Shown here: one piece after another, positions 44,797 to 55,099 of the stretch
Layout: every line of letters begins with the position of its first letter
Position numbering within the stretch: position 1 is the first letter of the stretch
Assembly: GCA_947462335.1 (NCBI GenBank)
Contig: OX381704.1
Coordinates: 47,806,942-47,870,941, forward strand
Source of the DNA: Harmothoe impar
Lineage: Eukaryota; Annelida; Polychaeta; Phyllodocida; Polynoidae
DNA: 64,000 nt
Direction of reading: 5' to 3'
The notes under the pieces: generated by a model
The model's database searches: none
What the model was told of the DNA's origin: nothing
What the model saw: the letters and a program-made list of their open reading frames with translations, nothing else
Made by a program: the position numbers and the translations under genes

Positions 44797-45696
44797 ATCT
44801 CAAATATTTTCCTTGTGCTGTTACAAGAAAATTTAGAAAAAAGACCCCCATAACACCCCCTTTCCCACCCATGAGGTTACTGCTCTTGTGGCTCCTCATG
44901 CTGTCTAGACCTGACTGGACTGGTCTAAACGTCCCACAGGCAAATCTGTCAATCGCTATAGGGTGATCCCCTTCACCCTTCAGCCATCAATGTAATAATT
45001 ATATAATTATATAATTATATAATTATATAAGAGACCTGTAGTTATATAACAATACAGAATTCATTCATATTAACTAATCGATTAATTGCCTAATTAAGGC
45101 TCACACAATGTTACCGGTACTTGGGCTATTATATCATACGACTAAAAGTCTACAAAACTCACAGTATTACCCTGACAATTTTACCGGTACACGAACCATG
45201 TATCTACCTTGTACAGTTGTACACTTTTTACCCATTATGCCGACTCAGCAATATTACCGGTACTCGCCATATACCTTACACGTTCATCATACATAGTATT
45301 CATCATGCATCTCACACATACATCATACATGGTATTTATCATACGTTCATACATCCAGTCTACAATTTTAAGTCATTCACATTCAAGTATTGATAGTATA
45401 AACCTAAAGTCAACATGCGTCATGACCATTTCTTCCTCTCCATACCACATACTTTTATATTTGACATGAAATGCATCATTGTGGGTAGATCACATTTGAG
45501 TTAGTTTAGGCATTCGTCTTTTTCCTAGGCTACACATTGAATTTGGGTAAATTGAATTTAATTGAGTTAAAGTAAAATTGCATTTGTCTTTTATAATTTT
45601 GGTTATATTGAATTTAATAGAATTAAAGTAAATCAAATTAATCTTTTGATTTTAACACAGTCAAATACAATTAAAGTTTTTATGTAGCTATAGTTT
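44797..45696 (-). other. Spacer between LINE ORF1 and ORF2
   Basis: AT-rich. It contains ATAATTATATAATTATATAA microsatellite text (about 44996-45030) and four spaced TTACCGGTAC or near copies (45111-45261). No open frame continues either ORF. Confidence 0.5.
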
Positions 45697-47169
45697 CTAT
45701 GCGTTTTGCGTCTGAGCTGGGACGTCCTGCTGCTGCTCCTGGTTCTGCTGTATGTCTGCAGGTGGCGCGGGGGGCGGTGGTGTCGGTGGATTTGCTGCTC
45801 TCTCGGCCTCTTCATCTTGTCTGACGAATAAGTCCCTTATACGTTCTAGTATCAGGCCAAACAGGTTGGCGCCCTTCATGTTATCACTTTTGCACTGGTC
45901 GCTTTCGCCTAGGTGGTACCCCACTCCCCAAACTCTATTAAAGCTGGCTTCGTACAGTCTGTAGCCCTGGGTAGAAACCAACACTTTTCTGAGGATCGGA
46001 TGAGAGAATTTGACGACATTAAGCCTGTATAGCTCCTGCTCTGCTACCTTGGACCACGCGGCGGTGTCTTTTACTTCTCGAGCTGCACGCATCATCATAT
46101 ATGGATCAGTCATAGCCTTTATGTTATCAGCAATGTCTGGTCGACCACAGTTTATGGCTCTGATCACTTGAAATGCTTGCTCTACGCAGTTGTACTGATT
46201 ATCTCCATACTTCAGGTTAAAGGGATATAGATTGGACAGGCGGTTGTGTTCCGACCGAAACATATACCCATCCTCAGTCTCGCTGGTGGTGGCCTTTTCC
46301 ATGTCGAGGTTTGGTTTATCTATGCTACCTAACCTTGCTGCAGAGTATGAGATCCCGTCTATAATAACTGCTCTCTGTCTGAGTTGGCAGTTGTACCCTT
46401 CGTTCCTAGCATGAAAATACATGGTGCGGAGGTTGACAAAGTCTCTATGTTCACTCTCAGTCAGCTCGTCCCCAATTGAGACGTATTCCCAGGTTTTATT
46501 GTGTTTCAGGAATTTCAGCGAAGACATCATATCAGATTTAATATTAGGCCTGTTGAACACCATCTTTATAGGACGGCGCTTGACGCGTCTGGGATTGTTT
46601 ACCTCTCCATTTTGAACTTCAGCTGGTGTCGGATCTAGGTTTCGCGGGGGCGGGCCAACCCGCTCAATACTGTCGATCACCTCGACTCCCCATGTAACCT
46701 TGATGTCTTTAAACAATTGCGCCATTTTAGCCTTCAGATCCTCACCTGGAAACTCTGCCAGCCCCTCAATCATAGTCACAGACTTCTTGGTGATTGCGTC
46801 CTGCCTTTCAAACCTGAATTCGTGTGCTGTCAACATTCTAGTTTGCGCGTCAGCTGATTCAGATACCTTATGTAACACCGATCTGGTTGACGCGATAATG
46901 TCCGTCAGGTTGTGGGTTTTGGTGTCATTTCCCTCCAGTCTTGTAAGCATAGCCTCCATGGCTTTCTGATTAACGGTATTTGCCTCCTGTATTCCTTTTA
47001 ATGTGGCGCCCAGACCCTCCAGGGTTGTGTTCGTGTCTTGTTGTGCTTTTTCTGTAGCTGTCACTCGCCTGCCCAAGGCGTTTATAGCCACTACTACATC
47101 CAACGGGGTGGCGTCACCTCTCAGTAGATCTTCCGGGTCCCGCGGTGGTTTTCTTCCTCCAAACGACAT
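45697..47169 (-). CDS. LINE ORF1 protein with C-terminal NADAR-like domain
   Basis: 490 aa, intact. Residues 30-115 are a predicted coiled coil (trimerisation). Residues 131-235 match an RRM-type fold and 236-278 the C-terminal domain of L1-like ORF1 proteins (nucleic-acid chaperones; note AVIIDGISYS). After a short linker, 303-450 show the NADAR/YbiA (DUF1768) pattern: FRSEHNRLSNLYPFNL, YNCVEQAFQVIRA, a basic Lys-Asp..Trp segment, VVKFSHPILRKVL, LYEASFNRVWGVGYHLG and KGANLFGLILERIRDLF. The family Glu, the WGxG motif and the GxNxxG motif are kept. A Pro/Gln-rich tail closes the protein. NADAR enzymes act as N-glycosidases on ADP-ribose-type adducts in studied cases; activity here is inference. 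The start is the first ATG of the frame, with a GC-rich leader upstream. Confidence 0.85.
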   Translation of the reverse strand: MSFGGRKPPRDPEDLLRGDATPLDVVVAINALGRRVTATEKAQQDTNTTLEGLGATLKGIQEANTVNQKAMEAMLTRLEGNDTKTHNLTDIIASTRSVLHKVSESADAQTRMLTAHEFRFERQDAITKKSVTMIEGLAEFPGEDLKAKMAQLFKDIKVTWGVEVIDSIERVGPPPRNLDPTPAEVQNGEVNNPRRVKRRPIKMVFNRPNIKSDMMSSLKFLKHNKTWEYVSIGDELTESEHRDFVNLRTMYFHARNEGYNCQLRQRAVIIDGISYSAARLGSIDKPNLDMEKATTSETEDGYMFRSEHNRLSNLYPFNLKYGDNQYNCVEQAFQVIRAINCGRPDIADNIKAMTDPYMMMRAAREVKDTAAWSKVAEQELYRLNVVKFSHPILRKVLVSTQGYRLYEASFNRVWGVGYHLGESDQCKSDNMKGANLFGLILERIRDLFVRQDEEAERAANPPTPPPPAPPADIQQNQEQQQDVPAQTQNA

Positions 47170-47340
47170 ATTTGATGTTTACGCTGTTAATCTCTACGTA
47201 TGTATACTCCTTATGCCTTCATAGATCTGTTCTGCTGGAATCGAGCAGGGGGGATGTTTCAAACCACGTTATATTCTACGAAATGCCCGGAGCGCGCGTC
47301 GACACGACCTAGCCGGATGCCGCCATTTTCTCCTTCTGTG

Positions 47341-50300
47341 TACAATAGATAAACTTTACAAAAAACTGATAGTATTATATTGATACTGATCCTTTTTTCA
47401 TTGGTATAATTGGTGACATTCTGATTTAATAGTCTGTGACGAAACAAGTGAACCCGATGATAGGTTATACCTTTATAAATCACATTTTTTAATACTTCAC
47501 AATACTACTCTCCACAAAGCAACTCACATCAAGTTTCCAGATTTATCATTATACGTTTGTATACCTAGCTCTGTCAGTGTTGTGGCATGACTGGGACATG
47601 GTCTTGACTGTGTCTGACCAAAGTACATTTGGATTGGGCCATAGACCATAGGGTCCTAATCTAGAGACCGAAAGGGTTAGGTTGGTGATAACTGGCTACT
47701 GGTGTTGACATGCCACAGTCCCAGCCACCCTCCAGCAGCCCAGATCCCTAACCCACAGCCCTCCATACACCTTAATGCTCTATGTAAGAGCTGGAGATCC
47801 GCAGGGGTTCATGGAACAGGAGAGGCTGTGTTAATACTCGATAAGTTGTTTTCACAGCTACTCAGCTGTAGGATACACACATACCAACCTAGGCTGTAGG
47901 CCTAGTATTTTCTGCAATATCCCCCGTACGTGGTATACATTATACCACATATGACCTGTCGCGTGGGCCAGATACCTACCCAGGTGTAAAAGGTGCAGCT
48001 ACCATGCAGTCTACCTGGGTGAGTTTTTTTTGGACCTATATCATAGAAACACATAAAAATGCATTTTTCACTTGAAATCCAAGCCTCTACCCTTCTCATT
48101 GGCGTGGGAACATTGCGGTCCCAACTCTTACCAAGGACTCCTTGTGGTATACTAAATATGTATACCACATGTAGAGTCAAAAGGTTCTAATGACCTAATT
48201 AGACACCTATACTGGTCTCAAATTACATATTACATATTTGGTGTCAGGCCTTGGGTTTATGACTGTATATACTCACCCTTCTGTATAAAACAGACCACAA
48301 CACTAGTAGTCACTACTCACCACTGCTCCTGTAATTACGACCAGTGATGTTGTCCAGAGTGACATTGTTTTGGTGATGCTGAGCTATACATGTGTACCAC
48401 GTTTTCGGTGTATATAGGTTATGTGGCCGAACTACTATCCTTGCTGTGACATTACCTCTACAGGCACACTACAAATAATAGGGCATATTAACAAACAGAA
48501 ACAGGTCATCCCTCAACGAAATGCAAACTTAGATGTGTTGACTCGGAACATGTAGGCGAGGTTTTAGTCTTTATTTTATACCCCAACCCAATGTATTGGG
48601 TATGGCCAAAGCCCCGGTAGTTTATGTATGGTTTAGATGTATATAAACACACTCCTGTATAGCACGTATTGGGATACTTTTCAAAAAGGTTCTAATAACT
48701 TAAAATTAAAACCTATAGATGGTATCTCAAATTATATATTACATGTTTGGTGTCAACTTTTTGTTTTATGACTGTGAATCAGACCCTTTAATGTATATAC
48801 AGAGGTGATAACTTATTCCTTGTTCAGAAATGCTGGCATATAATTATAGTCATATTGAAATGGCCATAGATCTACACTCACACCTGTTAAGTGAGGAGGT
48901 GGGTGGGAGTCCGTACAGACACGTGCGTCCACCCACCTGAGCGTCCTCTTACCTAGGTTACCTGGGCGCCCTAACAAGTATGTCTAGTGTGTACAATACA
49001 AGGTGATTAATCCTCCACTTACCTCCAGACCAAATGATCTATTGGTCCTTTGGAGTCGGGGTAAAGAGGTGGAGGGGCTGGTAGTTGTGTTGACATTATC
49101 ATATTTTAGCTACTGGGGCCGAGGCTTTCAGAGCTAACCAACCATACATACCTCCTGATTATCAGTATTGCTGTATTGTTTGAACCTTATGTCTAACTCT
49201 GTACTGGACTCATCCCATTTAGCCTATTATTTTAGAACGATGTCATTGGCATAAGAAAAGTAGTATCTTTGGATTTATCCATTTGCCATATAACATCTAC
49301 ATCACGGTACATCAGACATTAAATATGCAGCAATGCTGTGCGTGCTTAAATTCATTGCATAACATTCCAAAGGCCTAGAATATACTCTAGATGCTTTATT
49401 GCATAGGGCCATTGTCATGACGATATTCTACTACAAAGTATCGGTATGATAACCATCCCTGGTCATTCCGGCGAGATATAGGACCGTATACTGAGAGCAC
49501 ACATGTATAATTATATACAATATATATCATCTAAGTCTATTATAGTCTATTCTTTGTTGACTATAACGGAGAAGACACTGTGCGTCACTAGAGTCTGAAG
49601 GGAATAGACCAGAAGCTATAGTGCTCACAGGCTCGTGCTTATCTCCCTAAGCAGCCTGCTCGCAGATTAACCTTTAGCATATATCAAATAACAAAAGGCA
49701 GTGCAGCTGTTAGCCCCATCTGTAGCCTACCCTTCCCCATCCTCACACCTCCAGACACAGCCCTTCTATAGACCACCCACTAGTCCACTGCCACTTAACA
49801 GCCCTCAGCACCCACAGAATCTCTCTACATCTGCCAGGAGGAAGGGAGGGCTACACTGTCTCCAGGTCCACCAGGAGCTGATTAAACTTCTAGCAGCTCC
49901 CCATTGATTAATTGATCTGTAAGAAGTGATTCTCTGTAGAGGGAGGGAAGAGTATCTCTTCTCACACCTTAGTAGTTGACACTGGTAGAGGGTGTTGGTA
50001 ATGGAGAACGGGTCTGTCACTGTGACAGGGGGATCCACGACACATATTAGTACATTAAGGTCATGGTAAATAGTATATATCATGGTACCAGGTCTATTGC
50101 TGTACCTGATAATTTATGATAAATGATACCAATTACATTTAACCTATTGCTGACAATATGAATATATCGTTTTGGAATTGGTATATGGGTTTCCACATAT
50201 ATAGGTCTTAGTTCCATCCTTATCATCAATACTGTTTTATATTGGTGATCTATTTTGTAGTGCATCATTGAACAGTCTGTTGGAGCTAGATTTCCGGGCC

Positions 50301-51550
50301 TTTGTTATGGATAACTATAGGTGCCATGGGTATAATAAATACATGTTTCCAGTCATCCCATCATTGTTTGTGGACGGAAACGGTGGCAATTCTGCCAATG
50401 AGTATTGTCAGGGCATCGAATGGGGGCATTCCTGTGTTGTATGGTTACTGCAGGATGTACAATAATGTACAGTAATGTACAGGATGTACATAACTCCATA
50501 CTGATTGACCTCATTGTATATGGATATTGTTCCGTATGCGCAATCATTAACTTGCATTATGTTATAACCTCCTAATCGATTATAATACTACGCTTAGCTG
50601 TATAGAAGGGGAAATGCGACTTGAATGCAACATTAATCATATAACCTACGTCATGGGGTGGAACAACAGGGTTTAAACAACGTCACTGAGCGGGGCTAAC
50701 AGCAAACTTAGACCTCTACTTTAGTGAAGAAAAAAAACACCCACTTCTTTAAAGCCTTTATGGTGGTTGTCTTTCAGGGTACCTCGTTAAATTCCAATAA
50801 TCGTGATTAAGAATGTTGGCTTAGACAAGCAATTGGCACCTGGCATGAAAGACAATGAAATATGTGATAGCTCTTGATATTCAACCTGAGGTTCATTATT
50901 TAAGATTTGATACATTGCAAGAGGCCCAATGTTCAAGTTGAGTGCCCTTCAGTAAGCGCACTGTCTGGGTGTCATTGCCCAGTAGCAAAAGTTTAGCAAA
51001 GGTTAACAGTGTTGTGTTCACACTTCAATGATAAGATCTATGAGATATATCCCTTCTCATCAAATATAATTTATGCGGCATATATCCAGCTGACCGCCTC
51101 ATAGTGTTTTCGTTGTCACTAAACCAAGAGGTGACAAACCTATCTATATATCAATGTGCCCAAGACAATGTGCCACGCAAATATACTGGATCACATATTT
51201 AGGCCATTAATATCATCATGTGGGGCAACTGATCCCTCCGAGGAATGATTCACAGCTTCCCAGAGGTATTCATTTAATGTAACTCTTATTGATGACTGAC
51301 CCCAGAGAATGCCTGAGTTGCAAGTCGTTATAACAAAGGAAGATACTGCAATTTACATTACTAAGACCTATACAGTGCTGTAGTAATCTGTCTAGGCCTA
51401 GTAGCAAAGACTTTGTCTTTCACAGTTTTCTCTGAAAACCTACCATCAGCAAATTTCAAATGCCCATGCACCTGCCAGCAAGGCTGTTCAACTCGCGGCT
51501 GTGCTGATTGCGCTTGGCGCTCAGCCACCTCCAACAAGCGGCACACCTGT
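47341..51550. other. Intronic stretch with minor repeats
   Basis: GTGGTATACATTATACCAC hairpin text near 47930 and TATACCAC near 48160; one diverged direct repeat (separate entry). No exon was recognised. Confidence 0.4.
48176..48775. repeat. Diverged direct repeat pair
   Basis: Blocks at 48183-48270 and 48688-48775 share GGTTCTAAT, TCTCAAATTA(C/T)ATATTACAT, TTTGGTGTCA and TTTATGACTGT in the same order. An old dispersed repeat or local duplication, non-coding. Confidence 0.6.
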
Positions 51551-51555
51551 GCAGC

Positions 51556-51655
51556 ACCAGCAGCAGCAGTTGGAGTAGTAGCAACAGCAGCCGCAGCAGT
51601 AGAAGCAGCAGCAGCAGTAACAGCAGCAGCAGTAGCAGCAGCAGTAGTAATACAA
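51556..51655. repeat. CAG/CAA trinucleotide microsatellite
   Basis: About 100 bp of GCAGCAGCAG with GTAGTA and AACAGC interruptions. Frames give poly-Ser, Ala or Gln; no flanking gene structure supports coding. Confidence 0.85.
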
Positions 51656-51705
51656 GTGGGGGCTACAGGTTGGCCAAGGCTTCAGGGAGTCATAGCAATT
51701 GTGGC

Positions 51706-52015
51706 TACTAATACCCCATGCCCCTGGATCACACGTCCATCACTGACTAGGTGGGGTTCAGGCTGTGCACACAGACCCCATGCCCCTATATCACACGTCC
51801 ATCACTGAATAGGTGGGGGTTGAATATGTACACACAGACCCCATGCCCCTGTATCACACTTCCATCACTGACCAGTTGGAGGTTGAGGATGTGCACACAT
51901 ACCCCATGCCCCTGGATCAGACGTCCAACACTGACCAGTTGGAGGTTGAGGATGTGCCCACATACCCCATGCCCCTGGATCACCCCATGCACACGTCCAT
52001 CACTGACCAGGTGGG
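51706..52015. repeat. Minisatellite, about 65-bp unit
   Basis: Five copies of a unit with CCCCATGCCCCTGGATCACA, CGTCCATCACTGAC and AGGTGGGGGTTGAGGATGTG text. Open frames across it on both strands come from the repeat. Confidence 0.9.
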
Positions 52016-54886
52016 GTGAATTATATGCTGAGTGGGTTCAATTTAAGAGGAGAAGCTTTTAATGTTTCTATCACAGCTGAAGTTTTGATTAAGGCACCAG
52101 ATGTAATCAATGTAAAATGGCTTCACCAGGTAAGAGTAAAACAAGTATGGCCCATTTTAACCTTGAAACACAAACACCTAAATGCACCGTGTGATTGCCA
52201 AGGCAGTGTGATGAGCACATTCAGGCGCCATAACATAAGCTGCATGCTCTTTACGCTATGGCGGCATTGATCTTTGCTCCAGTAGGCTCTACTGAGGCGT
52301 GGCCTTGGCTTCCAGTCAGACAGGAACAAATTTCTGATATTTTCCAATTAACTGCATTTTCATGCTAATTGGCAAAAAATAGCAGTTGAACGCTCAGTGC
52401 GTGCCGAGTCCATGCCACCTTATCGATAATGTGTTAATGTGGTTGTGTACAGGGAACATAAATAATGACCTGCCACTGAAAAGTCTGATTACATCGTACA
52501 CCTGCATGCATATGGTGAAGTTGAAATGTAAATGGCAAACCTGGATGAAACTAGGCCCACAAAAACGTAATTCCTACCTGTAAATGTTATCCACGAATTT
52601 GACTGGGGATGGTGTGGGGTGGAGACTTCCCTGGTTATATTAGCAGCTTTATATTTGAATGAATCGATGATAGCAGCTGCTTAGGAAATTTGCCTGTATC
52701 CTATCTAAAATATGTAAAATAGAATACATGTATAAGGGTAATTAATGGTAATCTTAAGTCAATTACATGTATGGTAATCGGAGTCAATCAACAAAGTATG
52801 CCTATCCGAGTGACCTAGCACTGTACTACTCTAATGTTAATCAGGGGGTTGACCAAAATTGAGAAGAAAAAGACAACATGCTTCCCTACAGACCGTTTTC
52901 ATGTCGTTGTTAGAAAAGGTGTGATGGGGCAGGCAGTGAGGTGCTATGTCCCAGAAGGAGGTCGGGCTGAGGCGCCAACCGAGAATTGCTCTGAATTGCT
53001 CGGCCGTGTCTTCCGCTTTGTCAGGTCGTCAAGGTATATATGGCCCTGGTGGGAAGTAGTCTTGGCGCCTGTGGTACTAAAGTTGCAGATGGTAGTGGTG
53101 GGAAGGAGTGGCAGGGCAGAGCGATGTGGGCCCCACTGGGAATACCAAAAGGGAGTGTTGCTGGTGCTGGGGATATGTGGGGTGGAGGCGGAGGGATGGG
53201 AGAAGAAACAGCAGCGGCCGATGACGGACCACCTCACTCTGGGCGCCACCCGTACTAGGGTTTTTGTGGGGAGCAGCTCCGGACTGCTCGGAACTGCTCC
53301 AGTACCGGCTAGTGATGATTGCTCGACATTCTATGAATACCCTAGAGGCATGGGTAGACCGACATCAGGGGAAACCCTCACCAGTTCCAAGGAGCCGATA
53401 ACATAGGTCTTCATCGCATAGTAAGCGGAGAATAAATCCCGGAAAACAATACATGCCTTCTGCTGAATGTATGGTGTACCCTATAGATAATGTAGCCCAA
53501 TATCCTTTAGTAGACATGGCATCAAGAGACGTCCTTGATGGCATTACCAGGTAACACAAAATGGTTCTCACTTTACACTCCTCAGCTGCATAATACTCCT
53601 GCGCATTATAACCAAGCACTAGCCCTAGACATAACACTATTATGTTGATATAGACCTGCCGAGAAGTGACTCCGTCATAGCGCCCCAAGTAAAATTCCGT
53701 TCAAATAATACGGCAGTGACGCCCCAAAGAAGAAGACACGAAAAATAGGCCCAGACAGGGGCTTTGTCATAGCTCCTCTTCAGGCGGTGGACTTGCGGAG
53801 TTATGCCTGGTAATCGGTCACCTTGCCCGCTCCATAGGGACCAGCCCGACCCCCAGGGAAAGAAGCTGTCAGAGCCAGTTACTCTCAACCAATCAGAAGG
53901 GACAAAGGTGACCACGTGACAAAGTTCCTCCAGGGAGAGTCTTGTCGCATCAGGTTTATTTCGACGTCCAACCGGCCGTGAAAGAATAGCCTGTCTATGA
54001 GGAGAGGCCCCTCCCCCTATCTCCCTCACCATTCCTCTCACAATTATACATGAATAATGTCGTAGGTCTTCTACAGCTACAAACATACACGTGCAGGAGG
54101 AACTGCAGATGGACATCTTTTAGTGTATCAACAATTGAACATGAACTGCCATTATTACTGAAGCACTGCCTCCCCCACCTAAAACAGATAGGAATTAAGA
54201 GAAGAACATACCAGGGACATGATAAGTTAAATAAGCACTGTCGTCCATGGCCAACTGCAGGATATATAGTTTTTTTTGTACTACTGACCTTTATAATTGG
54301 CTCTCGATATTGATAATAATAATTTATTCAATTTCACAATGTAACTGCTGTGTTTAACTGCCTGCGAGAGAAAGAAGCAATATTGACGTTGCGCGTCATA
54401 ACCGTTCAACTTCACCACCAGAGACAGACCTTTGAGACTAACTTTTCTCTGAAAAGTTACTCACTTTGAATTTCTTTTACCAGCGCCAATGATGAAGATC
54501 CGATAATGCAATGGATGAAGCCATAATTATAATGAAGAAGGCCATATCAGGGCACGGGCCGGGTCTTTTCCGCCCACTCCATGACGTTTGCCGCGTAACG
54601 AGGATCTAGTCATAGTGCTTTTTACGGGGCGTCCAATTAATCGTGCCAGCACATGCAGCCGTATAGATCGGTAAGATCGATGGCTATTTCCTCAGCCGTC
54701 TAAAGGAGACTGACTGCTGGAGGAAGATGACTGCAGGCTATGGTGGGGAGGCGATTGATAGCATCCTATTTGTCTTAAGTAATCAAGTGGTTGCCAATAG
54801 GATTAGAGCCTGGTATTTGACACTAATACCTACCAGCACCGTGCCCATGTTCACCTTACTCTCCTGGCAGCAGGAGGGATGAACTT
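52016..54886. other. Intronic stretch
   Basis: A 190-codon open frame at 52834-53406 has no family motif and is flanked by nothing gene-like, so it is not annotated. No exon was recognised. Confidence 0.4.
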
Positions 54887-55099
54887 TAACCCTTTAAGGC
54901 CCGCATAGTGCTTTACCCTTTGTCATCTTGAAGACTAAATGCCAGGCTGTTTCCAAGCGTCATGCCGACTTTAGATGTTTGAAATACGACCGAAGCTTCG
55001 GCATGATGCGCTAATGCAGCCCTGGCAATGAGACCTACCGGGGCTGCATTCGTGCATCATGACATCGAAGTGCTATGCGGCCCCTAAATGTTTAAGGGC
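54887..55099. mobile_element. Small MITE (TTAACCCTTTAAGG family), most complete copy
   Basis: The left end TTAACCCTTTAAGGCCCGCA and the right end TGCGGCCCCTAAATGTTTAA are near-complements. Internal AATGCAGCCC and GGGCTGCATT also mirror each other. About 213 bp, non-coding. Other copies lie at 5861, 6168 and 40068. Confidence 0.7.

Larger units (their letters stand above)
41592..47340 (-). mobile_element. Non-LTR retrotransposon (LINE), apparently full length
   Basis: Two minus-strand frames in LINE order: ORF1 (45697-47169), then ORF2 endonuclease/RT (41905-44796). A 3' UTR of about 310 bp follows, ending in a poly-A tail, seen as T17 on the plus strand at 41592-41609. The 5' border is not sharp; the GC-rich leader reaches about 47340. 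No target-site duplication was found. A 900-bp AT-rich gap between the ORFs is longer than usual, so the pairing of the two ORFs as one element is likely but not proven. Confidence 0.8.

Noticed and set aside
51413..51808. Ala/Ser/Gln-rich coding exon near 51.5 kb
   Set aside because: The signal comes from a CAG microsatellite followed by a minisatellite; no consistent reading frame or splice sites.
52834..53406. 190-codon plus-strand frame
   Set aside because: No recognisable domain, no signal of splice sites or codon bias, and it lies in intronic sequence; a GC-rich chance frame is more likely.
53640..54116. 158-codon minus-strand frame
   Set aside because: No family motif and no supporting exon structure.
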